Below are positions 29,853-38,835 of a stretch of DNA of 64,000 nucleotides, piece after piece. A program made the translations under genes and the position numbers. Each line of letters starts with the position of its first letter. Position 1 is the first letter of the stretch. Source of the stretch: Streptomyces sp. ICC1 (GTDB lineage Bacteria > Actinomycetota > Actinomycetes > Streptomycetales > Streptomycetaceae); contig NZ_CP030287.1 of assembly GCF_003287935.1 (NCBI RefSeq), forward strand, positions 7,634,869 to 7,698,868, in the 5' to 3' direction. The notes under the pieces were generated by a model, which ran no database searches, had not been told where the DNA came from, and saw only the letters and a list, made by a program, of their open reading frames with translations.

Positions 29853-31268
29853 ATGCGAGATCCCATGTCCGCCCTGACGGACGCCTTCACCAGCTTCCTG
29901 TTCGGCAAGGTCGAGACCACCAGACTCCCCGTCCGCACCTCCACGGGCCAGGCCCAGGCGGTCTACCTGCCCACCGCCGCCCCCGGACTCGGCGACTCCG
30001 GGGTGATCATCGGCCGTGAGGTCTACAGCGGCAAGGGCTACATCTACGACCCCTTCCAGCTGTACGGCCAGCAGCTGCCGGCCCCCCACTGGCTGGTCCT
30101 GGGCGAGTCGGGCAACGGCAAATCAGCCCTGGAAAAGACCTACGTCCTGCGCCAACTGCGCTTCAGGGACCGCCAGGTCGTCGTGCTCGACGCCCAGGGC
30201 GAGGACGGCGTCGGCGAATGGAACCTCATCGCCCAGCAGCTGGGAATAACCCCCATCCGCCTGGACCCCATCGCCGCCAACGACGACGGGATCCGCCTCA
30301 ACCCCCTCGACCCGGCGATCACCGCGACCGGTCAGCTCGCGCTGCTCCGGACCATCATCGAAGTCGCCATGGGCCACGGCCTGGACGAACGCTCGGGTTT
30401 CGCCCTGAAGGTCGCCCACGCCTACGTCGTCGACACGATCCGCGACCGCCAGCCGGTCCTGATGGACATCGTCGAACAACTCCGCCACCCGGAAGCCGAA
30501 TCGGCGCTCGCCATGAACGTGGCCATAGACGACGTCCGCGCCTGGGGCCTGGACGTCGCGCTCGTCATCGACCGCCTCGTCGACGGCGACCTGCGCGGCA
30601 TGTTCGACGGCCCGACCACCGTCGGCATCGACCTCGACGCCCCGCTGATCGTCTTCGACCTCTCGCACATCGACCGCAACTCCATCGCCATGCCGATCCT
30701 GATGGCGATCGTCGGCGTCTGGCTGGAACACACCTGGATCCGCCCGGACCGCAAGAAGCGCATCTTCCTCGTCGAAGAGGCCTGGCACATCATCAACAGC
30801 CCCTTCGTGGCCCAGCTGTTCCAGCGCCTCCTCAAGTTCGGCCGCCGCCTCGGCCTGTCCTTCGTGGCCGTCGTCCACCACCTCTCGGACGTGGTCGACG
30901 GCGCGGCGGCCCGCGAAGCGGCAGCGATCCTCAAAATGGCCTCGACCCGCACGATCTACGCCCAGAAGGCGGACGAGGCCCGCGCCACGGGCCGGGTCCT
31001 CGGCCTCCCCCGCTGGGCGGTGGAAATCATCCCGACCCTGACCCCGGGCATCGCGGTCTGGGACGTGAACGGCAACGTCCAGGTCGTGAAACACCTGATC
31101 ACCGAGGCCGAACGCCCGCTCGTCTACACGGACCGCGCGATGACCGAGTCCTCGGTCCAGCACCGCCTGCCCGACGACCTCCTCGCCGCCGAACTGGAAA
31201 CCGAGGAACGTGCCCTCCTGATGGAACGCCACCGCAACGGCGGTGGCTCGGCGACAACGGTGGCCTGA
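29853..31268 (+). CDS. VirB4/TraC-like ATPase
   Basis: This 471-residue cytoplasmic ATPase has Walker A GESGNGKSALEK (84-91 core) and Walker B RIFLVEEAW (E308, E309), followed by GLSFVAVVHHLSDV and FLRPxWAVEI-like segments typical of the VirB4 motor domain. It powers assembly or transport in type IV secretion systems. The protein is shorter than classical VirB4 because its N-terminal half is apparently replaced by the separate SCO6880-family partner. GGAGG lies 12 bases before ATG 29853; ATG 29865 is an alternative start. Confidence 0.88.
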   Translation: MRDPMSALTDAFTSFLFGKVETTRLPVRTSTGQAQAVYLPTAAPGLGDSGVIIGREVYSGKGYIYDPFQLYGQQLPAPHWLVLGESGNGKSALEKTYVLRQLRFRDRQVVVLDAQGEDGVGEWNLIAQQLGITPIRLDPIAANDDGIRLNPLDPAITATGQLALLRTIIEVAMGHGLDERSGFALKVAHAYVVDTIRDRQPVLMDIVEQLRHPEAESALAMNVAIDDVRAWGLDVALVIDRLVDGDLRGMFDGPTTVGIDLDAPLIVFDLSHIDRNSIAMPILMAIVGVWLEHTWIRPDRKKRIFLVEEAWHIINSPFVAQLFQRLLKFGRRLGLSFVAVVHHLSDVVDGAAAREAAAILKMASTRTIYAQKADEARATGRVLGLPRWAVEIIPTLTPGIAVWDVNGNVQVVKHLITEAERPLVYTDRAMTESSVQHRLPDDLLAAELETEERALLMERHRNGGGSATTVA

Positions 31269-31269
31269 C

Positions 31270-31734
31270 ATGCCCGACCACACGGACCGCCGTCCCCAGG
31301 GCGGCATCCCGGACGGCCTCCTGGTCGGCCTCCTGGCCTTCCTCCTCGGCCTGGCCGTCCTCATCTGGACGGCCACCGGCCTGGCGGCCCTCTTCACCAA
31401 GGGCGCCTGGCCGGACACGGTCACCTTCACGCGCACCCCGACCGCGGTCCGCTCGCTGATAGCCCAACCCCAGGACATCGCGGCGGCCTGGCCCGACACC
31501 GCCCCCTCGGCCCTCTCGAACTGGGGCCTGTTCTGGGGCCTCTTCATCAGCCAACTCCTGGTCCTGCTGGTCCTCACGATCTTCCTCTTGGGCGTGGTGG
31601 CCCGCACCAAATCCCGCCGCACCCAACCGCCCACCAGCGCGGACACCGCCAGCAACCGCGCGGCCTCCTGCGCATCCGGCGACCAGGCCCGCGCATCCCC
31701 CACCAGATCACTCACACACCGTCAACGAGCCTGA
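31270..31734 (+). pseudogene. Truncated VirD4-type coupling protein (N-terminal membrane part only)
   Basis: This is a 154-residue frame, of which the first 118 residues look native: LLVGLLAFLLGLAVLIWTAT (helix 1), a periplasmic loop containing WPDTVTFTRTP, and [20 protein letters not shown] (helix 2), followed by a basic RTKSRR. This is the usual N-terminus of the coupling ATPase that ends such Streptomyces clusters. The expected 400-residue motor is absent; after about 31,620 the frame gives an unrelated Ser/Arg-rich tail. On the minus strand, 31,715-31,612 reads as a plausible foreign coding fragment. I interpret this as truncation at an island junction. Confidence 0.6.
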
Positions 31735-31921
31735 ACTCAAAGCGTTTCGGATCAATAAGCGTCTGTCGGTGGCGAATCTAGAGCTCATTCGTGCGGCCGC
31801 ACCTACCGGCCGCCGCCCGTTGCTGCCCGCTGGACGCTGGAGGAATCGCCCTCCCGCCTCTGACCGCAGCAGCCGGCGAGATGCGCACAGAAGCAGCCAT
31901 CTACGCATGAGAGCCGAGAAG

Positions 31922-33049
31922 ATGACCACTCTTCCCACTGCTGACAACCCGTCCGCCCGGTCCTCCCTGTCCGGGCTGGTCGGCAACACACCGCTCCTCC
32001 GGGTAACTGAGCCGTTCACCCGGGAAGGCCGCGGTTTCTGGGCGAAGCTGGAGGGCTTCAACCCCGGCGGGATCAAGGACCGTCCGGCCCTGCACATGGT
32101 CGAGCGGGCCCGTGCCCGCGGCGATCTGCTCCCCGGCGCCCGGATCATCGAATCCACCAGCGGCACCCTCGGCCTCGGCTTGGCCCTGGCCGGCATGGTC
32201 TACGGCCATTCGGTCACCCTGGTCACCGACCCCGGGCTCGAAATGTCCATGAACCGGCTGTTGACCGCGTACGGCGCCCAGGTCAACCTCGTCTCCGAAC
32301 CCCACCCGACCGGCGGCTGGCAGCAGGCCCGCCGCGACCGGGTGACCCGGCTGATGCAGCAGCACCCGGGCTCCTGGTGCCCGGACCAGTACAACAACCC
32401 CGACAACACCACCGCGTACACCCCGCTGGCACTGGAGCTGGCGGCCGAACTCGGCCACATCGACGTCCTGGTGTGCAGTGTGGGGACCGGTGGTCACTCC
32501 GCAGGTGTCTCCCGCGTCCTGCAGCAGCTCTACCCGGGACTGACGCTCGTGGGAGTGGACACCATCGGCTCGACGATCTTCGGCCAGCCGGCCCGCTCCC
32601 GCCTGATGCGCGGCCTCGGCTCCAGCATCTACCCGCGCAATGTCGCGTACGAGAACTTCTCCGAGGTGCACTGGGTCGCCCCGGGCGAAGCGGTGTGGAC
32701 CTGCCGGCAGCTCGCGGCCTCCCACTACGCCACCGGCGGCTGGAGCGTGGGCGCGGTCGCCCTGGTCGCGGGGTGGCTTGCCCGTACGCTGCCGGCGGAC
32801 ACCCGTATCGCGGCGGTCTTCCCGGACGGGCCGCAGCGCTACCTGGGCACGGTGTACGACGACGACTACTGCGCCGCCCACGGACTGCTCGACGGCCCGC
32901 CGGCCCTCGAGCCGGAGACCGTGGGCCGGATGGACGAGAAGGAGGTCACCCGCTGGACCCGGTGCACCACCGTGGTCGACCCGCTCACCCTCACCGACGA
33001 GTCCGAGGCGAACCCGGACTCCGCCGCGGTGGAGGAGGACGCCCGGTGA
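31922..33049 (+). CDS. PLP-dependent cysteine-synthase-family enzyme
   Basis: This is a 375-residue fold-type II PLP enzyme. Signatures are [10 protein letters not shown] near residue 25, the PLP lysine in [15 protein letters not shown], the substrate loop [12 protein letters not shown] (where CysK has TSGNTG) and [11 protein letters not shown] for phosphate binding. The change of N to L in TSGTLG suggests a substrate other than O-acetylserine, as in specialised CysK homologues. The last 40 residues are an acidic extension. Its stop overlaps the GTG of an MFS transporter, so it may make a small amino-acid-like product that the transporter exports. Confidence 0.85.
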   Translation: MTTLPTADNPSARSSLSGLVGNTPLLRVTEPFTREGRGFWAKLEGFNPGGIKDRPALHMVERARARGDLLPGARIIESTSGTLGLGLALAGMVYGHSVTLVTDPGLEMSMNRLLTAYGAQVNLVSEPHPTGGWQQARRDRVTRLMQQHPGSWCPDQYNNPDNTTAYTPLALELAAELGHIDVLVCSVGTGGHSAGVSRVLQQLYPGLTLVGVDTIGSTIFGQPARSRLMRGLGSSIYPRNVAYENFSEVHWVAPGEAVWTCRQLAASHYATGGWSVGAVALVAGWLARTLPADTRIAAVFPDGPQRYLGTVYDDDYCAAHGLLDGPPALEPETVGRMDEKEVTRWTRCTTVVDPLTLTDESEANPDSAAVEEDAR

Positions 33050-34353
33050 GGAGCACCCTGGTACAAGTACGTTCCTATGAGCGCAGCGTCCAGCTGTTGA
33101 TGGTGAATCAGTTCACCATCAACCTCGGCTTCTACATGCTGATGCCGTACCTCGCGCAGCATCTCTCCGGATCGCTCGGTCTGGCGGGCTGGGTCGTCGG
33201 ACTCGTCCTGGGCGTACGCAACTTCAGCCAGCAGGGCATGTTCCTGATCGGCGGGACACTGGCCGACCGCTTCGGCTACAAGCCGATGATCATTGCCGGG
33301 CTCGCGCTGCGCATCGTAGGCTTCGCAACCCTCGGCATGGTCGACTCCGTGCCCGCACTGATCGCCGCCTCCGCCGCGACAGGCCTGGCCGGGGCCCTGT
33401 TCAACCCCGCGACCCGAGCGTACCTGGCCGCGGACGCGGGTGAACGCCGAGTCGAGGCCTTCGCCCTGTTCAACGTCTTCTACCAGGCCGGCATCCTGCT
33501 GGGCCCCTTGGTGGGCATGGTGCTGACCGGGGTCGACTTCCGCGTCACCTGCCTGGTCGCCGCCGCGATCTTCGCCCTGCTGAGCATCGTGCAGATCCGT
33601 GCCCTGCCCGCCCGCCGGGGCAACGACGCGAAGGACCGGGCGGAGGGCCCGCGCGAGAGCGTGCTCACCCAGTGGCGCGGCATCCTGGCCAACCGCCCGT
33701 TCCTGCTCTTCTCCGTAGCCATGATCGGCTCGTACGTGCTCACGTTCCAGGTGTATCTCGCCCTGCCCTTGGAAGTCCGGCGCCTCGGCGGCGACGGGAC
33801 GTTCGGTACAGCCGCCGCGGCGATGCTCTTCGCCGTATCCGGGCTCAGCACGATCCTCTTCCAGACCAAGGTGACGGCCTGGTGCAAGGCCCGGATGGAA
33901 CCGGGCCGCGCGCTCACCTGGGGACTGCTCGCCATGGGCACCGCGTTCATACCGCTGCTCATCGCCACGGCCGTCCCCGTGCCGGACGGCGGGGCAGGGC
34001 GTTGGCTGCTCGCGGCCGTGCCCTCGACACTCGCGGCGCTGCTGCTCGCCGTGGGCACGATGATCGCCTACCCCTTCGAGATGGACACCATCGTGCGACT
34101 CTCCGGCGACCGGCTCGTCGCCACCCACTACGGGCTGTACAACACCATCTGCGGCATCGGCATCGCCCTGGGAAACCTGGGGATCGGCGCGGCCCTGGAC
34201 GCTGCCCGCGCCTCCGGAATGTCCGCGCTGCCGTGGACCGCGCTGGCCGCCCTCGGCCTCGCGTGCGCCGCCGCGCTGCACGGGCTGCACCGCACCGGCC
34301 GCCTCAAGCCGCCGCCGCTGCCTGAGGCGGAGAAGCAGCCTGCGACGGCCTGA
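33046..34353 (+). CDS. Major facilitator superfamily transporter
   Basis: This is a 435-residue protein with about twelve transmembrane helices. The MFS motif between helices 2 and 3 is present as [13 protein letters not shown], and a long basic loop ([12 protein letters not shown]) lies between the two six-helix halves. The GTG 33046 start overlaps the stop of the CysK-like gene, so the two are a unit. Export of the enzyme's product, or of a related toxic amino acid, is the simplest role. The C-terminus is Pro-rich. Confidence 0.9.
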   Translation: MRSTLVQVRSYERSVQLLMVNQFTINLGFYMLMPYLAQHLSGSLGLAGWVVGLVLGVRNFSQQGMFLIGGTLADRFGYKPMIIAGLALRIVGFATLGMVDSVPALIAASAATGLAGALFNPATRAYLAADAGERRVEAFALFNVFYQAGILLGPLVGMVLTGVDFRVTCLVAAAIFALLSIVQIRALPARRGNDAKDRAEGPRESVLTQWRGILANRPFLLFSVAMIGSYVLTFQVYLALPLEVRRLGGDGTFGTAAAAMLFAVSGLSTILFQTKVTAWCKARMEPGRALTWGLLAMGTAFIPLLIATAVPVPDGGAGRWLLAAVPSTLAALLLAVGTMIAYPFEMDTIVRLSGDRLVATHYGLYNTICGIGIALGNLGIGAALDAARASGMSALPWTALAALGLACAAALHGLHRTGRLKPPPLPEAEKQPATA

Positions 34354-34362
34354 ACCGACGGC

Positions 34363-34406
34363 CCCGGGGGAGGGGCGGGTGGCACAGCGCCCGCCCCTCC
34401 CCCGGG
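34363..34406 (+). terminator. Strong hairpin terminator after the MFS gene
   Basis: Seventeen bases (34363-34379) pair perfectly with 34390-34406 around a ten-base loop, beginning ten bases after the stop. The rest of the 281-base gap before the next gene shows nothing recognisable. Confidence 0.85.
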
Positions 34407-34634
34407 CATGCCCACGCATCCAGGAACGCCCCACGCCCAGCCCACCCGCGCCGCTCTCAACCGGCCGGCTCATACAGCCCTTCCGGGCGGTCCGATATCG
34501 ACCAGACCCACGCGGGCGACCTGTCCCACATCGTCTGCCCGCAATGCGAGCGGAGGGCGGGCGCCTGTTCGAAGGATTGCTCCGAAGGGCGGACGGCGCG
34601 GGCCGCGCGCGGAGCCGGATCGTACGCTGAGCCC

Positions 34635-35048
34635 ATGACCTCAGCCGAGCGCCTGACGAGCCGCCGCCCTGCCGGGCGCGGCTTTGTCCTGCTCGTGCTG
34701 GCAGTGCTGGCAGGCGTACTGGCGATGCACGGCCTCGGCCCGAAGCCGATGTTCGCGGCGGCGTCCTACCCGGCCCAGGTGCGGCATGCAGCGCCCGTGC
34801 CCCATGAGCAGGCCGCGCATCAGGCCGACGGGAACTGCTCTCACTCGGCCGGCGGATCGGAACACCTCGATCACGCGGACGCGATCTGCGCGGCGACCGG
34901 TGTCGGTGTCCCGTACTCGCCGCCCCCGCTGATCAGCGCCGTGGACACCGCCCTTCCCGCCGCAGCACTTCTCGGTGGGGTCCAGGTCGGCACGGCGAGT
35001 GGCCGGGCTCCGCCCGACCTGTCCGAACTGCAACTCCTGCGGATATAG
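34635..35048 (+). CDS. DUF6153-like secreted or membrane-anchored protein
   Basis: This is a 137-residue protein with a hydrophobic N-terminal segment (GFVLLVLAVLAGVLAMHGLG), a His-rich extracytoplasmic stretch (HAAPVPHEQAAHQADGNCSH) with two cysteines, and the ending PPDLSELQLLRI characteristic of small actinobacterial DUF6153 proteins. It is placed 127 bases upstream of a DUF305 lipoprotein gene, a recurrent pairing in Streptomyces. The His/Cys content suggests metal binding outside the membrane. The function is unknown. Confidence 0.65.
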   Translation: MTSAERLTSRRPAGRGFVLLVLAVLAGVLAMHGLGPKPMFAAASYPAQVRHAAPVPHEQAAHQADGNCSHSAGGSEHLDHADAICAATGVGVPYSPPPLISAVDTALPAAALLGGVQVGTASGRAPPDLSELQLLRI

Positions 35049-35175
35049 GACCGCCCGCACGGCACCCCCTCGCCGCCTGCTTCTGCCTGGTGGCGGGTGC
35101 CGCGCTCCGGCACACCCTCATTTCCGCAGATTGACGCGCACCCATGGCGGTTGCGCGTGAAGGAGTTGCACCACT

Positions 35176-35784
35176 ATGACCGCGAACCGTTCCCTCGTCC
35201 GCCGTACCGCCGCCGTGATCGCTGCCGGCGCGGCCGCACTCGTCCTGGCCGCCTGCGGCTCCAGCGACGACAGCTCCGCTTCCCCGTCCGCCAGCGCATC
35301 GGCCCCGGCCGCGCAGGGGCAGCACAACGCCGCCGATGTCGCCTTCGCCAAGGGCATGATCCCCCACCACCGCCAGGCCATCGAGATGGCCGACCTCGCG
35401 CCCAGCCGGGCGGAGTCGGCGGAGGTGAAGACGCTCGCCGAGCAGATCAAGAAGGCCCAGGACCCGGAGATCAAGACCCTGTCCGGATGGCTGACCTCCT
35501 GGGGCGAGCAGGTGCCGGCCGAGGGCGCCGCAGACCACGGCGCGCACGGCACGGGCGGCATGATGACCGCCGAGGAGATCGACAACCTGAAGGCAGCCTC
35601 GGGCAAGGCGTTCGACACCGCCTTCATGGAGCTGATGATCAAGCACCACGAGGGCGCGGTCGAGATGGCGAAGACGGAGAAGGCCGACGGCTCCTTCCCT
35701 GACGCCAAGACCATGGCCGACGCGATCATCACCTCCCAGTCCGCCGAGATCGACAAGATGAACACCCTCCTCGGCAAGAACTGA
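35176..35784 (+). CDS. DUF305 lipoprotein
   Basis: This is a 202-residue lipoprotein with lipobox LAAC (cysteine about residue 27), a Ser/Ala linker and a DUF305 four-helix domain with its duplicated motif: FAKGMIPHHRQAIEMADL and FMELMIKHHEGAVEMAK. The paired His-His-Met motifs recall ferritin-like bundles and are often found near copper or silver resistance genes. A short His/Met segment (DHGAHGTGGMM) lies between the halves. AAGGAG is ten bases before ATG 35176. Confidence 0.92.
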   Translation: MTANRSLVRRTAAVIAAGAAALVLAACGSSDDSSASPSASASAPAAQGQHNAADVAFAKGMIPHHRQAIEMADLAPSRAESAEVKTLAEQIKKAQDPEIKTLSGWLTSWGEQVPAEGAADHGAHGTGGMMTAEEIDNLKAASGKAFDTAFMELMIKHHEGAVEMAKTEKADGSFPDAKTMADAIITSQSAEIDKMNTLLGKN

Positions 35785-35884
35785 CCCGGTCGCCGGCGGG
35801 GGCGGGCGCCACACAGCGCCCGCCCCCGCGCCCGCACGCCCACCCGCATCCGCGTCACTTCGCCGACAGCTTGGTCCTCCTCAC

Positions 35885-36790
35885 GTGATCACCCACGCCC
35901 TTTCACCGCGCCGCCGCGGGCTCACCGCGGCCGCCGTGGCAACTGCGGCCGGCCTGTTGCTGGCCGCCTGCTCCGCACCCGACGCCGACAAGCGGAGTTC
36001 GACCACACCTGACCCGGGGACCGGGCATCTGCACGGCCTCGGCGTCGATCCGGCCGACAACACCGTCTACGCCGCAGGCCACCTCGGCGTCTTCCGCCTG
36101 GCCGACGGCACAGCGCTCCGGGTCGCCGACCGCTACCAGGACACGATGGGCTTCACCGTCACCGGCCCCTCCACCTTCCTCGGCAGCGGCCACCCCTCCC
36201 CGTCAGACCCGAACGCCCGCTCACCCCACCTGGGCCTGATCCGCAGCACCGACGCGGGCCGGACCTGGCAGACCCTCTCCGCCGAAGGTGAAGCCGACTT
36301 CCACGCCCTTGAGCAGGCCGGCGAGAGCTTGTACGGCTTCGACAGCCAGAGCGGGAAGATCTGGGCCAGCGTCGACGGCGGACGCACCTGGGACAAGCGC
36401 GCCCAGCAGCCGCTGCTCGACCTCGCCGCACATGCCGAGAACCCGCAGCAGGTGTGGGCCGCCACCGGCAAGGGCCTGGAGACCAGCAGCGACGGCGGAC
36501 GCAGCTTCCGCCCCGTCGCCGGAGCCCCCGCTCTGGTCGCCGTCGATGCGCCCGAGCCCGGACTACTGGTCGGCCTGGCCGCCGACGGCCGGGTGATGAG
36601 CAGCCGCGGGGGCCAGGCGTGGACCGAGCAGGGCCGCCTGCCCGCAGGCGCAAAGCCCACCGTGCTCACCGCCGTGACCGGTCAGCGGCTGCTCGCCGCC
36701 GACACCACGGACACCGTCTACGAATCCACCGACGCCGGCCGCACCTGGATGGTGCTCCACCAGCCTTCCGCCGGAGCGGAATACCCCTAG
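35885..36790 (+). CDS. BNR-repeat lipoprotein (F510_1955-type glycosylhydrolase family)
   Basis: This is a 301-residue lipoprotein with lipobox LLAAC (about residue 29) and a beta-propeller containing Asp-box repeats: STDAGRTWQ, SVDGGRTWD, SSDGGRSFR and STDAGRTWM. The N-terminal blade HLHGLGVDPADNTVYAAGHL is typical of F510_1955-type proteins that accompany DUF305 genes. No sialidase catalytic set is visible, so enzymatic activity is doubtful. It starts at GTG 35885. The ending overlaps a CsoR-like half site. Confidence 0.8.
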   Translation: MITHALSPRRRGLTAAAVATAAGLLLAACSAPDADKRSSTTPDPGTGHLHGLGVDPADNTVYAAGHLGVFRLADGTALRVADRYQDTMGFTVTGPSTFLGSGHPSPSDPNARSPHLGLIRSTDAGRTWQTLSAEGEADFHALEQAGESLYGFDSQSGKIWASVDGGRTWDKRAQQPLLDLAAHAENPQQVWAATGKGLETSSDGGRSFRPVAGAPALVAVDAPEPGLLVGLAADGRVMSSRGGQAWTEQGRLPAGAKPTVLTAVTGQRLLAADTTDTVYESTDAGRTWMVLHQPSAGAEYP

Positions 36791-36794
36791 AGGA

Positions 36795-36811
36795 ATACCC
36801 CCTAGGGGTAT
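36795..36811. promoter_or_regulatory. CsoR-type copper operator
   Basis: ATACCCC-CTA-GGGGTAT is a perfect 7-base inverted repeat matching the known actinobacterial CsoR operator pattern (TACCC...GGGTA). An imperfect copy (ATACCCCTAGAGG) begins at 36781. It lies four bases after the lipoprotein stop and about 60 bases before the DUF4396 gene, so copper-responsive control of that gene is likely. Confidence 0.75.
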
Positions 36812-36871
36812 AGGGTTCTGGTGTGGGTGCCGCGCAGGGGCCCACACTGGACGGGAATGGGGATGAGGGTC

Positions 36872-37393
36872 ATGGACCACAGCACTCACCACGCCGGAAC
36901 CACGCACGACCACGCCACCCACGAGGACCACCACGGACACGGCGAGCCCGCCCACGGGGGCGCCTCCTGGAGCATGGCGGCGAAGGCGACCCTGCACTGC
37001 CTGACCGGGTGCGCCATCGGCGAGATCCTCGGCATGGTCATCGGCACCGCCCTGCTGTGGGGCAACGTCCAGACGATGATCCTCGCGATCACGCTGGCGT
37101 TCATCTTCGGCTACTCGTTCACCCTCTTCGCCGTCCGCAAGGCCGGCCTGGACTTCAAGAGCGCCGTCAAGGTCGCCCTGGCCGCCGACACCGTCTCCAT
37201 CGCGGTGATGGAACTGGTCGACAACGGCATCATCGCGCTCACGCCGGGGGCGATGGAAGCGCACCTGTCCGACGGACTGTTCTGGGCCGCGCTGCTCGGC
37301 GGATTCGCGGTCGCCTTCCTGATCACGACCCCGGTCAACAAGTGGATGATCGGCCGCGGCAAGGGCCACGCCGTCGTCCACACCTACCACTGA
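36872..37393 (+). CDS. DUF4396 membrane protein
   Basis: This is a 173-residue protein with a His-rich cytoplasmic N-terminus (MDHSTHHAGTTHDHATHEDH) and four membrane helices. The first carries the DUF4396 hallmark LHCLTGCAIGEILGMVIGTA, with a cysteine pair; a later one contains SIAVMELVDN. The family is often found with copper genes, and a CsoR-like operator lies just upstream. In-frame ATGs at 36857 and 36863 are alternative starts; none has an ideal ribosome site. A role in copper transport is inferred. Confidence 0.85.
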   Translation: MDHSTHHAGTTHDHATHEDHHGHGEPAHGGASWSMAAKATLHCLTGCAIGEILGMVIGTALLWGNVQTMILAITLAFIFGYSFTLFAVRKAGLDFKSAVKVALAADTVSIAVMELVDNGIIALTPGAMEAHLSDGLFWAALLGGFAVAFLITTPVNKWMIGRGKGHAVVHTYH

Positions 37394-37414
37394 CACCCAC
37401 CCCTCAGGGCAGCA

Positions 37415-37454
37415 GCGCGCCCCGGACGCACCACGAAGGTGCACCCGGGCGCGC
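37415..37454. terminator. Imperfect hairpin between convergent genes
   Basis: GCGCGCCCCGGACGCACC pairs imperfectly with GGTGCACCCGGGCGCGC 21 bases after the DUF4396 stop. The remaining gap to 37,619 contains only a 22-codon frame with a good GAGGAGG site (ATG 37550), probably a remnant. Confidence 0.5.
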
Positions 37455-37619
37455 CGCTCTGCGAAGAGGGGTTGACCGGATGCGTCCTGGGACTTTCCGT
37501 CGACCGCCCCGGATCCGCCGGGTCCGCGGCGTGAGGAGGCAATCCGCGATGAGCCCGGGCCGGGCTCACCGGACGGCAGGGTCAGTCGGCGCCGCTCCGA
37601 CCCCTGGCTGGCGCTGAAG

Positions 37620-38159
37620 TCACTGCGCGGCCTGCTGCGGCAGCAGACGTGGCTCTCGCTGCCGACGGCGCCCATAGCGGGTCACCCCGCGCGGTTTGAA
37701 CACCGACAGCGCGGCGGCCGTCAGCAGCACCACGAGCGCGGCGGCCGCGTCCGCGATCAGCTGGATGCGCATGCCCTCCAGTTCGCCGCCCGCGAGGGAG
37801 GCCTGCGCCGCAGCTTCGGCCAGGTGCCCGACCGGCTGCATGTGGACCAGGAGAAGCAGGGTGGCGAGCACCGTGATCAGCAGTTTCGCGATCAGCCAGT
37901 AGTGGCGCAGCAGCCCCCACACCGTGCCCGGGGACTGCACCACCCCGGTCAGCAGCGAGGCGACACTGAACGGCACGATGACGAACCAGCCCACCAGCTC
38001 CATCGCCAGATATGAGGCGCGTACCGTCTCGGGCGCGCTGCCTGCCAGGCCGGCGACGGCGAGGGCCAGGAAGGCGGCGACCGCACCGAGCCAGCCGACC
38101 GAAGCGGTGACATGCGCGGTCAGCGTCAGCTTGCGCAGCCGCGGGCCGAACGGCGTCAT
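37620..38159 (-). CDS. Four-helix membrane protein (DUF2269-like)
   Basis: This is a 179-residue protein with four hydrophobic helices and conserved-looking histidines (LTAHVTASVGWLGAV, LLLLVHMQPV). The helix pattern, with an early histidine followed by a GW motif, resembles the DUF2269 and CopD-like families of small membrane proteins. ATG 38159 starts within the stop of the upstream 48-residue gene, so they form a two-gene unit running toward DUF4396. In this context copper or redox functions are possible, but not shown. Confidence 0.65.
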   Translation of the reverse strand: MTPFGPRLRKLTLTAHVTASVGWLGAVAAFLALAVAGLAGSAPETVRASYLAMELVGWFVIVPFSVASLLTGVVQSPGTVWGLLRHYWLIAKLLITVLATLLLLVHMQPVGHLAEAAAQASLAGGELEGMRIQLIADAAAALVVLLTAAALSVFKPRGVTRYGRRRQREPRLLPQQAAQ

Positions 38160-38302
38160 GGCGTGTGCCCGACCATGCCTCCACCGGCCAGGTGGACGAT
38201 CAGGAACACCGCGACCAGAACGACCGCGATCGCCGCGGACACCTTCACCCAAGGCGGCGCGCCCGCGCCGTCATCCTCGCGACGAGTCGGTGAGCCGGCC
38301 AT
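38156..38302 (-). CDS. Small single-helix membrane protein
   Basis: This 48-residue protein has a charged N-terminus (MAGSPTRREDDGAGA), one helix (VSAAIAVVLVAVFLIVHLA) and the ending GGGMVGHTP. Its stop overlaps the start of the four-helix protein. Such tiny proteins often precede membrane proteins in metal-related actinobacterial operons. The start ATG 38302 faces the TetR remnant, so a divergent promoter lies in fewer than 25 bases. Confidence 0.6.
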   Translation of the reverse strand: MAGSPTRREDDGAGAPPWVKVSAAIAVVLVAVFLIVHLAGGGMVGHTP

Positions 38303-38323
38303 GACGCCCTCCGGAGTTTTCGG

Positions 38324-38782
38324 ATGCGGCCCCACGAGCCCGCACCACCATTTTCCGACGTCGAGGCGGTCCTGCTCGCCTGGCACGAACGTCAGGTCAC
38401 CGGGCACCTCCACCACCTCGCGGAGATCAGCGGCCGGCCCGGCACCCCCACACGGCGACTGGCGGCGGTGCTTGAGGCGTACGCGGGCATCGCCCAGCAG
38501 CGGCACGGCGGCGAACTCGCTGCCCTTCTCCACCAGGGCGACCACATCACCCACGCCCAACAGCACCTCGAAGGCATGCTCCAGAACCTTCTCGCCGAAG
38601 GCGCCCGGGCAGGCGACCTGCGCGATGACGTCCCGCCCGCCGAACTCGCCCAGTATTGCCTCCACGCCCTGACCGCGGCCTCCGGCCTGACCTCCCGGGC
38701 CGCGCTCCGCCGCCTGGTCGCCGTCACCCTCGACGGCCTGCGCCCGGTTCCCCGAACACCCCAAGATCACCACTTCGCGTGA
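38324..38782 (+). pseudogene. TetR-family regulator remnant lacking the DNA-binding domain
   Basis: The 152-residue frame matches only the ligand-binding part of TetR regulators (AVLLAWHERQVTGHLHHLAE, then HGGELAALLHQ and LRDDVPPAELAQYCLHALTA). There is no helix-turn-helix before it, and the frame is closed by a stop 31 bases before ATG 38324. It is probably a decayed or truncated gene, its 5' part replaced by the divergent pair on the other strand. If expressed it could not bind DNA by itself. Confidence 0.6.
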
Positions 38783-38835
38783 TCATTTACGGGGTGGCTG
38801 TACAGGGCGCTCCACCTGCCGGATAGGCTCGCGGC

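Noticed and set aside
31777..31800. Overlapping XbaI and SacI sites plus a NotI site within 24 bases, polylinker-like
   Set aside because: No longer vector sequence surrounds them, and GC-rich DNA makes NotI sites common. Noted only because the position is near a truncated gene.
31881..31910. Nine-codon frame before the CysK-like gene as a leader peptide
   Set aside because: It has no cysteine codons, no attenuator hairpin and a weak ribosome site, unlike known Streptomyces cysteine leaders.
37550..37618. 22-codon frame with a good GAGGAGG site
   Set aside because: The product has no conserved character and ends at the convergent gene; it is probably a leftover fragment.
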